From positions 5,890,001-5,954,000 of the forward strand of contig OZ316897.1 of the NCBI GenBank assembly GCA_973895155.1: 64,000 bases of DNA, given 5' to 3'. This document shows positions 12,118 through 23,969 of the stretch, piece by piece. Source of the DNA: Marsupella aquatica (taxonomy: Eukaryota > Marchantiophyta). How positions within the stretch are numbered: the stretch's first letter is position 1; each line of letters begins with the position of its first letter. The notes under the pieces are model-generated. The model was not told where the DNA came from, did no database searches, and saw only the letters and a program-made list of their open reading frames with translations. A program made the translations under genes and the position numbers.

Positions 12118-14748
12118 ATGTCGCACACACTCCTTTCCAGTTCGGCCATACAATTCTGGACGCAGTTCCTGTCTATCGGAGGGCACTTGGCCGACTCATT
12201 GAAACACGCCAACCCGCATCGATACAAAATCGAACGCGAATACGAGAGAGCCATCCGCCTGCAGGCCGCCACCACTATCTCCTTAACTTTGATTACCCGT
12301 CCCAGAGCAAGCTTTACCAAACCCGAAGAGATATCAGGGTACTTCTTCGATGGAGGCAAATATATCGGCTTCTGGGAGGCACTGCTTTGGCTTCCGGACG
12401 AGGTCTTCAATATCCCGGGCATGATTGAGTTACAATGGCACCACTTTGACCACATCCCCGCTCAGGTCCGGGACATCATCAACAGCGAGTCCAGCACTAC
12501 CCAGTCTACAAGGGCGTCTACACTTGCTTCAGAAAACCTCTACTGGCACCTACAGAATTTCATGGCAACCGTACCATCGACCACCGGTGCCAGCCCAGCC
12601 GTGCCCGCACCAGCACCAGCTCAGGCTCAGGCTCAGGCTCAGCCTAGCCAAACCCTGCCACCAGTCACCCCGCCCATACAGGTGAGATCCATCGTCAACG
12701 CCGTAGATCTCAGCGATGACGAAGAGGCTACGTTACCCCTGTTCAGGCGACCCAGAGGAGCGAGCACTCAGGGAGTTGGGACTACATCGCCCCCTCCCAG
12801 GCCCAGACTCGAGTAGCAACTCCAGCGGATAACACGGTGACCGTAGCCGCCCCGGCCCCAATACTAACGGCGATAGCACTACCTACCCGATCAAGAAGAT
12901 GGGGAGGTGTCACCCTTCCCGAGCCAGTCTCGAGGAAAGAAGAGGAAGGAACCCGTAGCCGTATCCGAGTTACCCATGGCCACGGTAGCCGCAGCCAAGG
13001 TGACAATGCACCGCATGGGGGAGAACGTGCATAAGAACATCCTCCACCCCAAACATGCAGTGTACTTGAAGACTCAGGGGTTCGAGCACCTCGCCTCTCT
13101 ACCCTGGAACACCTGCAGGTACTACGGGGAGGACATGACGGAGTTCGTCAAGAATTATGACGATGTCTGTCAGCATACTCGGGTGCGGGGGAGGAATATG
13201 TCCATCATAGAAGAGCGGCTCAGGATGATCTTCGGGCTACCCAAGGGTGATCACCGGGTTGAATCACTGGCTCCCGGAGCCAAAGGAGCCAAGTACCAAT
13301 CCTCGAGTTTTCCCTCCGAGGGGTCAATGGACAACGGGTTCGTGATGAGGACCTGCCTCATCCCCAAAATAGCCAAGCGGCTGGAGTTCCAGAGGTACGC
13401 CCTCCACATGATGGAACCCCGGGGTGAGATCTCCGCTGCCCAGGTTATCCAGGTCGAGAACTATCGACCTAGGAAGTGGGCGTCGTACTTTGCTAAGAAG
13501 TTCCATGAAGAGATGGAGCGGTGAAGGAAGGCGCTATACATCGGCGGGAAGACATATTTCATGAGCCACATCGAGATCATTCTTGAGTGGTACACCCGGT
13601 TTGATCGACGAACCTTTCCTTGGGTCAACGTAACTAAGTTGGTCCCAGCTAGGTGGGTCTTCTTGGCCCTGGACAGACGGCCTCAACCCAAGGCCCAAAG
13701 TCTGGCGGCCACGCAAGCCTCACCCACCCCACCTCCACAAGTAGCCGTAGCTGTAGCCGTGGCCAAAGTGGTACTAGACGAGGCAGTAATCGCGACCTTA
13801 GACACAATCAACCAGGCTGGGCCGAGAGCAGAAGTCAAAGCGGTAGAAGACTTGGCTGGGCCCAAGGGTCCAGAAGACCCACTGGTGGCTATTCCGGAGG
13901 ACAGGACGATGATGGAGGAAGACACTCCAGCCCCTTCCAACCCTACATCCCCGGGGCTGAATGTCACTACCCCGGCCCCCGCACGAGTTAACGTCTGCCC
14001 GTGCCCAAATCCGGACAGGCACAAACTGGACCACCCAAAACTCTTCGTACCGGGTACATTTATGAACAGGCTTTTGGGAGATTTCTCCCAACAGATTGCC
14101 CGGGATACCGGGGAGTTCATGGCTCGGAAGGTAGCCTACTTCTTCAATCAGGAGTTGGTTACCGCAATAAAGGCAGGTTGGGCCGAGTCGGAGGCCTCTC
14201 AGAGGATAGAGCGGTACCGGGTTGAGTCCGTGTACCTAAAGGATGAAGTTGCGGCTCAAGAGGCTGAGCTTTTGCAACTACAACCCAAGGTTGCAGCCGT
14301 CGATGAGTTGTTAGCAAATGCGCACGCCCTTATTGCCCTAGCCGAACAGACCAAAGCTGGGAAGGAGGCCAAGATTGCACGGCTCCGGACCCAGGTTGAC
14401 AGTTTGAAGAACCAAACTGTCATCTGGCAGAAAGACCTGGAGGAGGCCGAAGAGCGGGCCCAACATGACACTGCGGAGATAGCCACCCTGCAGGCCGAGG
14501 TAGCGCGGCTTCAAACCAAAGCCGAGAAGTAGAGCCAGATGGTGGACAAGCTGACGAGCAACGCCCAGCAGCTAGAAGAGGCATGCCAGGAGGCAGTTGA
14601 GGAGACGGACGTGGTGAAGCGAGAGAACGAATCTCTGCTAGACCAAGTCCAACTCCTCAAGACGGACAACGACAGACTTCATAGGCAACGGGATGGTCGC
14701 TCCCACTCGGACGGCTCTGGCATTAGCGGAGGGTTAGGCTTAGAATAG
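12118..14748 (+). pseudogene. Element A long ORF: unknown protein with coiled-coil tail
   Basis: Four open segments (12118-12816, 12907-13524, 13561-14532, 14539-14748) share one frame. They are separated by a short scrambled stretch at 12814-12906 and by single stops TGA at 13522 and TAG at 14530. The parent was therefore one ORF of about 870 codons. Order: helical N-terminus (residues about 1-130), Pro/Ala/Gln-rich linker with repeated Ala-Gln, basic GKKRKEP, a globular domain (LPWN…, EERLRMIFGLPKG), a second Pro/Ala/Val-rich linker, then about 230 residues of heptad-like coiled coil. Similar order in the ORFs at 54881-58160 and 59589-61331. It resembles the poorly characterised plant 'putative gypsy-type transposon' or plant-mobile-domain proteins; function unknown. 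Confidence 0.65.
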
Positions 14749-15605
14749 AACTAGGAGTAGCTAAAACATGCTGTTAGGACAAGCGCCGGCCAGAAGATAG
14801 CGGCGCTGACACATTAGCTAGCCTGTGTAGAATAGGTTAGACTAATAGGACAAGCCATAATCAGCTTAGCAAGGATATAAGTTAGCGTAGATTTGGGCAC
14901 GAGGCCAGGCTGGTCCTCAGCCCTTAGTATTTAGCAGCCCCCCGATAGAGGCAAGGGGGGGGGATTTTAGACTCAGAAGTTGGCCATTCGCGGTACGTGT
15001 GGGGAGTCCCGGACTCGGTGAAGTACCGGAGTGCCAAGGGGAGGGTATATGACTAAGCTTGTTGGGCAAGTGCGGAGCCGAGCTTGGTTGTAGTGTATAC
15101 TCCTCGGCCTTGGGCCCGTTCTTTCACGAGGTGTCGGGTCAACCAATCGTAAGTGTATGATCATAAATGAATGAAATCCTTTTCCCTCAATTGCTTCGTG
15201 TAAATCGAGATTTATGTTTATGTGTAAATGCATGTATGAGTCTCGTGTGCAAGTATCAATGTCAGGCCGAACACGTTATGCCAAGCATGCACGGGGTGCA
15301 GGTTACGGATACGGGGTTGCGAGCCGGGGTTGAGCACTTGTACTAATGGATCCGGATCAAAGGCGGTAACATGAAGGCTTAGAAGTCCGTAAGCCGGGGT
15401 CGACCCTGTGTCAACTAAGGTACGTTCCGGCGGCGGAACACAAACTATACCTAGGAGGTGTCTGTACATAACAGTAAGCGCACTTAGCGCTAGTTTACGT
15501 GAGTTAGGAGCATTCTGTGCATCCCTCCCTGCCCGAACCCTCATATTTACGAAGGATGTGCCTATTCAAGCCAAAGCCTGGGTTAAGGCCTAGGCTAACG
15601 ATGTG

Positions 15606-16504
15606 ACATTTGCCTACCGGGCATGAATCCTGTTTGCTGGATGTTCACCATCTTGGGCAGGATTGTGCGCAGACAAATTGCTACCAATTAGCTATAATCT
15701 TATAAGCTATGTTTAGAAGAGTGATTGGACGCCAGTTTGATAATCCTGATTTGTCCAGCGCTTTAGGGACCAACTTAATGACTCCATCTAAGAACCCTGG
15801 TAATATTACACCGTCTAACCAGAAATATATTATCATTTGAAGGAATAATGGAGAAATAAAGTCCCAGCAAGCCATGAAGACCTCAATAGTTAGTCCATCA
15901 ATACCCGAAGCTTTATTACGTTTGATCTATTTTGCTGTTGAGAAGAGCTCATCCATGGTTGGGACCGAATCCAATTGAAGAGCTTCTGCTTGAGATATTT
16001 GAGAGGACAAAAAACAAAGAATATGTTTCCTTGCCTCTATGTGAAGCTCTGATTTGGGAGCATCCGGAGAATATAGAGATCGGTAAAAGTTACCTACCTC
16101 GACTAGAATCAGGTTGTTGTTGTATGTGAGGTTATCAGCAGTGATTCTGAGGTGTGGGATATGGAGGCTCGTTGTTGTTGGATCTTGACGATGTTGAAGA
16201 AAAATTTAGATGGCGCGTCACTTAGTCCTAGCCAATGGATCTGAGACCTCTTGCGTAGGTCAATTGCATCAAGGAATTCCAGATTGTGAAGAGTTGTTTC
16301 TACCTTGCGCAACTCTGATAGAGAGTTCCCGTGGTCTAAAGGATTTTCATGCAAACAAAGAGCGAGCACTATTTTTGTAAGCTCATCAGTGTTGAGCTCC
16401 TGGTCAGATCTTCTTGTTTGTATTTCCTTATATTTCCTGCGAAGTGCCTTGCATGCCAAAAGGAAAGTCAGTTTAGGGACAGTATCGCTTGCAGTGATAG
16501 ACAA
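15606..16504 (-). pseudogene. LINE ORF2 linker and N-terminal RT part (broken)
   Basis: The segment holds the linker between endonuclease and RT (…RSQIHWLGLSDAPSKFFFN), RT block LVPK…LSNWRPITLLNIAYKIIA (about 15690-15800), and, in another frame, PKMVNIQQTGFMPGRQ (about 15610-15655). The coding continues at 11703 after element A, so the insertion split RT just after the GFMPGR motif. Confidence 0.85.
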
Positions 16505-16589
16505 CCATGCTTGTTGTAGAAGATCTATGTTACCCCTATTCCTAATAACTTGAGAGTCAATCTGATTATTTGTGTCTGATTATTGTTTG

Positions 16590-17342
16590 GTAGGTTTATA
16601 TTATAGGAAATGGAAATTGGGCAATGATCGGACATAGGACGATCTTGGTGATGGTGCAGGGAAATGATATTTCCGATCTAGTATCCTTGGTTGCTAGCGT
16701 AAAATCTGTCGAGATGTGACTGGAGGATGCCATTGAGAGTATCTCGTCACCAAGAAAAATGAGAGCCTGAGAAAGAGCTGACTAGATCAATAAAATCAGC
16801 TAAATCAAATCGACTCTTGAGAGCTTCCCATGCATCAAATTCTGAACCAAAGAGTAAGGAAGAATGATCGGCAACTGAATCTATCAAAATCTTTGTCATA
16901 TTGAAGTCCCCTGAGAGAATCTAGTTTCCACCTGGTAAAGAGACCAGCAATTCCTCCCATAGCCTTACTCGATCTGAAGTGTTATTAGATGCATATAATC
17001 CAACAAGACCAAAGTTCCCACAATCACACTCAATACGGGCCCAAATAGCGCTACTACTAGATGACCGGCCGTGGTCCTTAATTGCGAACTCTAGATGGAT
17101 GAGCATATATAGCTGCACCTCCTCTCCCATCTACCGGAGGCGCGATTAGCATTTTAAATCCTGGGAGAATGAAAGAGAGGGCGGATAATAAGCGAAAGCC
17201 AAAAGCCTTTATTTCAAGGAGGGTGTTTGAGTATGTGAATGGAATGGTGCCTATCATGTAGCCACTTACAAACTATATACTTCCAATTTGGGTCACAGAG
17301 ACCTGAGATGTTCCAGACAACAATGTTAATACTATTATCCAT
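16590..17342 (-). pseudogene. LINE ORF2 endonuclease domain (broken)
   Basis: ORF2 appears to start at the ATG at 17342 (MDNSINIVVWNISGL), the usual N-terminus of plant L1 endonucleases. Further on are VGLYASNNTSDRVRLWEEL, the catalytic GDFNMT (about 16905) and PMSDHCPIS (about 16640), all hallmarks of the APE-like endonuclease that nicks target DNA. Several in-frame stops interrupt it (for example, directly before LSGDFNM and after SHFSW), so it is inactive. Confidence 0.85.
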
Positions 17343-17643
17343 TCCTAGGTAGCATTGAAGTATGGACCCAAACGTCTATGATCAATCTAGGTCCTAGTTC
17401 CTTGAGGAAGATCTAGATAATGTCTCATATTTGGAGCTGGATGAGTTGTTGTTGTCCCTCCGGATTCTTCTTCCATGGTCGTTGATTTGTCCTGGATGTG
17501 TAGCCCCCTAGCTGTGTGTCTCCCAATATCTGGTTATACAGCAGGGTTGTAAATGCCTTACCAGGAAGCTTGTGAGCCGGTGTGGAAAAGAGCAAGCACA
17601 CCTTCTGCTTTTTCTTGATGGTGTGATTGTCTGATGCCTGTGA

Positions 17644-18237
17644 TTAGTGATAAACCCTCCGGCCTGCAGAAGTCAAAAAAACTTTACTCGTAGATATAGT
17701 GTTGTTGCTCTGTGTTGAATAGGCTAATACCCTGGTCTCAACGTGTTCTGCTAGCGAGGGAGAGGGGAATATCGTTCTTGTCGCTTCATGGTCTCCCTGT
17801 GGATAAATTGTTCCTAGAGAGTGGGACTGGGCAAGGAGACTTGGATAGTTGTATCCTGGAAGGAAACAAGGAGGAGTCAGCACGTCTCCGGTAGACTCAA
17901 GAGAGACGGACCCAAAAGAGGTGGGACCCCTTACGAGGTTAGATATATGCAAAGTATCTGGCCTAGGCATCCATCGTGATCCGGCCGGATGGGTGACCCC
18001 AACCCCTGAAAAGGCTGATGGTTGCGCCGGGCCAGGAGTGTGAATATGGCTATTGATGAATACATCATATGGTATCTTGATTGTTGTAGTGGCTAGAGTT
18101 ATCATCGGAGTTGGGAGTAGTCCTGCACAAGGAATAGTTTCAACCTGGAGAGCATTGTCAAGATCGACCGACTTCCTAGTGGAGACTTCACCTCTATTTA
18201 CGCCATCTATGGGTGGCTCATTGAGCATGTCCTGCAT
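17644..18237 (-). pseudogene. LINE ORF1-region remnant
   Basis: A 197-codon open frame just upstream of the endonuclease ORF of the LINE, on the same strand. It is rich in Pro, Ser and Thr and has no visible zinc knuckle or RRM. Its position fits the C-terminal part of a plant L1 ORF1 (RNA-binding, nucleocapsid-like). That identity is inferred from position only; it may be partly non-coding leader. Confidence 0.4.
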
Positions 18238-18240
18238 GTG

Positions 18241-19189
18241 AGTGTAGGCGTCGTTGTCCGGGTGACCGTGTTTTTTGGTAAGAGCATATTGACTCTTATG
18301 AAGTTAACCTTGCATGCCCATAAGTTCTACACTAAAACCAAAATGATAATTCTAGTAACAAGGGTAGTGGGTATTAAGAAAGGTTCAGGTGAAACTAATA
18401 TACTGTTAAACTCTACTTCACCATACTTGTGGACTAACACATCACAAAAATTAGTTTTCCTACGACGTATGATCCTAATATCTCCAAGAGAAAATGAAAT
18501 AGAAATATCATCTAGACTCCTATTCAGATCCATGATTTTAATTAACGATAAAGATAATACATTCTCACTCATCTCGGTACAACACTACTGGGTATACTAT
18601 TGGCTCGTTAATGATATGTAACCTATTCCTAGATAATGGAATGTGTGAGAGTGTGTGGTGGTTGAAGACATCTTGGCTATGGTGAATTGCATTCTCTCCT
18701 AAACAAAATAAACAAATTTTCATATATTAAGAGAAAATCATGACACATCACCCCTACCAAACCTGTGCATCCTCCGGTATGCACCATACCTAGAATCACT
18801 ACATGTCTTCTTCATCTAAAGCCTCATAGTCGTCTGGTTCAAACTCTTCCTCTATCACAAATTGAGTTCATTGTTTAAACAATTTCACTCGCTTTCTTAC
18901 ATAGGGATTGTGATTAATTGCTCCATCAAGTTCTCTTACCACATATGTTGCATAAGGATGAACCTCCTCCATCACAAATGGTCATTCCAACGACATGCAA
19001 ACTTCTTCAGAGTAGAATGTTATTGTTCCAACCCTCCCTCATAGATCAAGACCCAGTCTCCATTCTGGATTGGAGTTGGTCTCAAACGATGGGTCTTGTC
19101 AAACCGTTCCTTATTCTTCTCACAAGCCTCCTTTAGCCTTAGTAACGCCTACTCAATCTTCTCCTTGGTCAAAGTGCTCAATCCTTCGC
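18241..19189. other. Stretch between LINE and Ty3/gypsy remnants
   Basis: No gene recognised. The part above about 18.7 kb probably belongs to the 3' portion of the minus-strand gypsy element (integrase C-terminus and beyond), but no LTR was identified. Confidence 0.4.
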
Positions 19190-19236
19190 TCCAACAACTT
19201 TTCTCGAAAGATTCTATCTTGCCATTCAATCATCCT

Positions 19237-19985
19237 CTAACTCTGAATATTTTCCTCAATCGGCATCAAAGACAAATGTCCAAAGACTAATTTGGCAAAC
19301 GTAATTCTTATTGTGGTAGTGCATGTCATTCGATCTGCCAAAAGAGCAAACGGTAGAAGATTGGGCCAAAACGATGGTTTTCCTTGGCAAGATTTCACCA
19401 AGGCATTCACAATTGGTGGGTGCCCTCGCTCAATCTTTCCATTTTCTTTTGGGTTGTAGGCAGTAGTAAATTTGAGCTTGATGTTGAATCGGTTGAAAAT
19501 TTTTGCAGCCTCTTCAGAATTCAGCTCTCCTCTATCTGCTCTCATTTGGACAAAACAACCATGACGTGCTATAACGTCTTCAAGTATGAACTTGCATACT
19601 ACTTCTGTAGTGTTAGAGGTCAAAGTCCTTCCTTCAACATAGGAAGAGAAATCTTTTCTTGCAAGGACAAGGTACTTTGCCCCCTAATTCCCCATGGCAT
19701 GTGCACCACATCTACTGCCCACTGAAAATGTAAAGAAAGAGGACTAGTGGGATTAAGTTCATCTCTAAACCAAACTTTAGAGTAATATTGACAACTCTCA
19801 CAAGATCCAACATAGGATTTTACATCCACATACATGCCTGACCACCAGTACCACCTTTGAACCCGCTCATAGGTAACTCTAACTCCTCCATGTCCTGCTT
19901 CAACAGCATCATGAGAATCCCATAAGACTCTCTTCTTCTCTTCATCTGTATCAAGAACTCTACAAGTAACATATCCTTTCTTCAA
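19237..19985 (-). pseudogene. Ty3/gypsy integrase
   Basis: Two overlapping frames carry the HHCC zinc-binding part (SHDAVEAGH … CESCQYYSK) and the core with three acidic positions. These are AVDVVHMP, MRADRGELNSE and NGKIERGHPP, the D,D-35-E set. The frame changes near 19622. It would insert the cDNA copy, but the break rules out activity. Confidence 0.8.
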
Positions 19986-20252
19986 AGACCTTCTTCATAA
20001 AACACTATCCTTTAGCATGAACTTGTAAGCCTTCTTCCGTAATTGTTGAAACTTCTCTTCTATCATTTTAACAGGCCTTTGAAGAGTACTAAGGTACCTT
20101 CCAATCAAGAGCAACTCTCCAGAATAGAGTTCCTCTTGAAATGTTAAGACCTCAAATTCTTCATTCATCACTTGAATCGCCTCCACTTCATTCTGATCAT
20201 AGCGGGCTCTTGAAAGCATATCTGCTATTGGATTATCTTTTCCAGCAATATG

Positions 20253-21569
20253 TCAAAGCTCGGGGTTGATCATCCTAATAAAAGCTATCCAACGTAGCAT
20301 AGCAATGTCTGGAGTGTCACAGTTAGAAATCATCCCTAAAAGTGGTAAACAATCAATCTCAAGAATGACTTGTGCTCCAATCAAGTAGACTTTTTCTTGA
20401 CACAAGGCTATCCTTCCTGCCCACAACTCTCGCTTGATTTGAGGGTAGTGTCTTTGTTTTGTTGAAAAGATCTTAGCTCCAAACCTTATTGCAAATCTTC
20501 GCCCCTCCTCATCATCTTGCCCTACCGCCCATCCAGCAACATCAGGACTTGAATCTACAATAACAATTATGGGTCTTCCATCATAGCATAAGGGACGTAA
20601 AATAAGGGGGCTAAGTAAGGTCTTCTTTAACCTTGGTATAGCCTTCTTATGTGCCTCTGTCCAAACAAAGTGCACATTCTTTCTCAATAATCCATACAAA
20701 GGATCAACAATATGTGCAAAGTGAGGAATCCAAATCCTATAGAACAAGCAAGCGTCAAGGAACCTTTGCACCTCCAAAGTTGTCCTGCAATCTTTCATCT
20801 GATTGATTGCATCTACCTTTCCTCCGTTTGGCTTCATCCCATCAACTCCACAAATTTGTCCTACAATTAGGACTTCACAAAGCCCAAATGAAGATTTCTC
20901 ACCAGAAAGAGTGAGCCCAACCTCAATCAACCTCTTCAAGATTGCTTTCACATCTTGAATGTGCTCCCATACAAACTGTCGTAAGTCATTTTCACGTATA
21001 GTCTCATCTTTCTTTGTCTCCAAACATCCCTTGATTGACATATCATCAAGGAATGGTTGTAACTTCTCTGGAATGAAATGGTGTAATATGTTATTCATGA
21101 CATTCTGCATGTGAGCCACCAAGTTGGTTGCCCCTTGAGGCAAAGTACACATGCGAAGTAGCCCCAAATGTGTCCTCATTGTGGTGATATCTCTACTACT
21201 CTGAGCCAACTGAAACTGATCATAGCCTGAATAGAGGTCACCACATGAATAGATGACTCTTCCAGCAAATTCTTCTGCAAACTCATCTGCTATAGGTCCT
21301 ATTCCAGTATTGCAAATAGTAACTTTGTTAGGTGGTTGCATGTCTTGAATAAATCTAAGTTTACCATTTTTCTTACGAATGGTAAACCAACGATTAGAAT
21401 AAGATGCATCTGCTCTTTCCAAAATCCTAGTGGAAAACTTCTCCTTCAATAGATCAATAAGTTTAGGTAACAAAACCTTGGGCACTGGAATAGGTTTCAA
21501 GTCCCAAGGAACATGTGGGATAGTGAAAATTACCATAGGAGTAACAACACTAGGATCCACACATCCCAT
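20253..21569 (-). pseudogene. Ty3/gypsy reverse transcriptase and RNase H
   Basis: The 438-codon frame begins with RT fingers (WFTIRKKNGKLRFIQDMQ), goes on to DLYSGYDQFQLA and LPQGATN, and has the catalytic block as PFLDDMSIKG, where most plant gypsy RTs have Y-x-D-D. The thumb and connection follow (FLDACLFYRIWIPHFAHI). RNase H follows with IVIVDSSPDVAGWAVG, KQRHYPQIKRELWAG and LEIDCLPLL, giving the D-E-D catalytic set. The GATN and FLDD-type variant recalls a gypsy branch common in fungi and found in some non-seed plants; that comparison is from memory. Confidence 0.85.
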
Positions 21570-22472
21570 CTCTTCAAGATAAAAAGCAAAAGCCTTACCA
21601 TGCTCACCAATTATTGCCGAAACTCTTATCTCTCTTATTTTTTTAGCAACCCATCATCACCAATCCTTAGTTGATTACGGGTCTCCTTCATGAATTTATG
21701 GCAAATCTTAGTCCGATCTCTAAGACTGGTCTGACTTGCCTTCTCCAAAATTTCCCTAGCATCCAAAGGTAAAGGGATTGCTATTGGTCTCACTTTCTTC
21801 TCCACTATTTTGTACTTGGTGTTGACCTCAACAAATTGAGACAACTTGCCATACAGCTCATGATGGATTTCCATATGAGCTTTCCCCTCTGAAAGACCTT
21901 CAATTATTTCTTTTAAAGACACTTCTACTCCTTCTGCATCTAGAATGCCTTCAATCTCTTCACTTTCCTCTAGCAATCCATGTATTTGCATAGTATCCTC
22001 AATCCTTGCAAATTTTTTTTTGAATTTTTTAGTAGCTTCACACACTTTCACATGAGAAATTTGGCAATGTAAGCTTTCACCTTCAAATGAGCTTGCCAAC
22101 AAACTATTCACATTCCAAGTCACCAGTGGGTCATTGGCGATGGTGCCCCGCCTTCCTGCATTGCTTAACGAGACGCCTTTCGGAAATCCTCATTTCCCTC
22201 CTTGGGTTTCGGTCCTCTCAACTCTTTCCGATTCCTCCAATGTCCAGGTTTCACAACAGGAAACTGCATAACCCGCAATTCATCTCAACTCCTCACCTTT
22301 GCCATATGAGTGCCATATGGTAGGACCTTGTACTCCATTTGGGCTTGAGTAATGTAAGGCTGCCCTAGAATGAGATCATAGGGCAAACTATCATGCACAA
22401 AGATGTTAGTTGGTTCTATCACATGGCCAATCTTCACTGATACTTCAGGGCATTTCCCCAAAGCGTATTCTT

Positions 22473-22880
22473 TCAACGATTGATTGAGTTGACAGACCAT
22501 TGAGTATCACAATCAATCATCCATTGCCCAAGATCATAGATGCTTCTTGACATCAAATTCACCTCAGATCCTGTGTCAATCAATGCTCGAGCTTTGCCCT
22601 CCATTCCTACAAGCTCTACCTCCACAACTGAGCAAGTTCTTGCCCAAAATGGCTCCAAGATGGACTCCTTGTTGTCTCCTGAATCAGGATTCTTCATAGC
22701 CGAAGCACACATGACCCACACACTTTGTGAGGCCTTGAGCACCTCTTCACGACTAATTTTTGTCATATCTTGGGTCACTGCAAATCCTGTTGTTGCTTTT
22801 GCCAGTGGTTTCCACCTCTCCAATACCTCAACTCCTGACATCTTTGGTTTAGGACCTTCCTTTGTTGAAGACCCTAGCAT
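22473..22880 (-). pseudogene. Ty3/gypsy aspartic protease region
   Basis: Contains ARALIDTGSEVNLMS, with the D-T-G active-site triad of retroviral-type proteases, after a Glu/Lys-rich gag-protease spacer. It releases mature proteins from the gag-pol polyprotein. The downstream segment to 22285 (HVIEPTNIFVHDSLPYDLILGQPYI) completes the protease fold, including the ILGQP element, but in another frame. Confidence 0.8.
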
Positions 22881-23610
22881 CTATGGTCTAGGGATCTTCT
22901 CTGCATTCACTTGATACACTTCACACTCCACACTAGCTTGAAAAACAATTGAACCTTCTCCATCTTCATCAACATAAAAAAAACCTCCATTCCCGAGGCA
23001 TGAGGTCCTTCCTTGTGAAATCGTTCTTGTTTCACCTTTGCAAGTAATGCATCTTGAGCCTTGGAAATCATGCAAGCAAAAAACTCTTCATTGGTGACTT
23101 CGCTCACCTCGGCTTTCCAAAACTTCTCAGCAACGGGATTATACGCAATGTGTTGCTCAACATCTCTTCCAAGGACCCAACCAGGTCCTTTCTTTTCCAC
23201 CTTCTCTTTTTAATCACTTCCATCTCCTTTGAGGATGAAGGAGTCAAAGTAGGTCCTTTGTTGTACTTCCTCTATCTTCAAATCGAACACTCCTCCTTGT
23301 TGGGACTCCTGATGATGGCCGCAAAATAGAGGGTCCAAGCTCAACCTTCTATTTTCCTTTGGCACGTTCTTCCAAAGGTTCTGACAACTTTCGTTTCTCC
23401 TCCACCATAGAATCCCATCGAGATCCCACTTCTGCAGTGAAAGAAGAGATCAACACTGGATCACTCCAACCTAACTTCCTTCTTACAAACTCTGCTAGTC
23501 TCTTCTTGTCTGTCTTTGTTGATGAAGAACTCCCAAAGAGGGTGTAAACATTTGTTTCATGCTCATCCTCATCTCCAAAAGTTGTTGCAATGGCTGAAGT
23601 ACGATGTTCA

Positions 23611-23753
23611 TGTTAGAACCCATTGGTTAAGTCTACTCTAGGATAAGTTTTAACACCAAACCTTAGGTAGTTACTATTAGAGTAACCACCTCAATGTATA
23701 AAGACCACACACATGAATGAGAAGACAAATATTATTCTGGTGGTGTTTCAACA
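23611..23753 (+). mobile_element. Short LTR (143 bp), copia/TRIM-like
   Basis: The segment starts TGTTAGAACCC and ends GTTTCAACA, carries a TATA-like TGTATAAAG, and is followed at once by CGTTATCAGCACG, a sequence found directly after 5' LTRs of some plant copia and TRIM elements. The orientation is therefore called plus, opposite to both neighbours. No partner LTR was seen, so the element is truncated or a remnant. Confidence 0.5.
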
Positions 23754-23969
23754 CGTTATCAGCACGATAACGCTCTACAATTTTTTGCCAAGGAAATCCA
23801 TGTAGAACTGGATGAGAGTGGCTCGGCTACAGACCAAGGAAATTTTTTTCTGACATAGAAATCATTGGACGCGAGGGAGATTTCTCCTCTCCCTTTTAGA
23901 CAATACAAATTGGCACAAAAGATGGGATCACAAATTTGAAGAGGATGAGATTGCTGTTCCCCCCCCCCA

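Larger units (their letters stand above)
11704..15608 (+). mobile_element. Element A: 3.9-kb insertion with one long unknown ORF
   Basis: LINE RT coding is interrupted between about 11703 and 15608, and the inserted DNA has higher GC and its own TATA box and ORF. Candidate flanking 5-mers are ACGTG (11699-11703) and ATGTG (about 15609-15613), one mismatch. The ends CATTAG… and …CTAACG are weakly complementary, and TAGGCC with its complement lies a few bases further in on each side. A GAGGCAAGGGGGGGGG purine tract at about 14948-14965 resembles a polypurine tract. No LTR pair was found, so LTR element versus TIR element stays open. Confidence 0.6.
6918..18240 (-). mobile_element. L1-like LINE, minus strand, carrying two later insertions
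   Basis: In minus order: an ORF1-like remnant (18237-17644), APE-type endonuclease (17342-16590), linker and RT (16504-15606 and 11703-10864), and a C-terminal zinc-knuckle region (10213-8600). Then comes a 3' region ending near 6918 in an A-rich tail (AAAATTAAAAATTAAAAAAA on the minus strand). Taking out the hAT-like insertion (634 bp) and element A (about 3.9 kb) leaves about 6.8 kb, a normal full length for a plant L1. Stops and frameshifts throughout make it non-autonomous. The 5' end near 18.24 kb is approximate and no target duplication was found. Confidence 0.85.
19190..23550 (-). mobile_element. Decayed Ty3/gypsy-type retrotransposon (minus)
   Basis: In minus order: a gag-like end (23545-22910), aspartic protease (22880-22473), RT and RNase H (21569-20253), a linker (20219-19995), then integrase zinc finger and core (19985-19237). 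The protease-RT-RNase H-integrase order defines Ty3/gypsy. Open segments lie in different frames with stops between, so the copy is dead. The LTRs are not identified. The nearby 143-bp LTR at 23611 has its primer-site-like sequence on the other side and so may not belong to it. Confidence 0.85.

Noticed and set aside
11704-15608. LTR pair bounding element A
   Set aside because: Comparing 11.70-12.10 kb with 14.95-15.60 kb by eye showed no convincing direct repeat.
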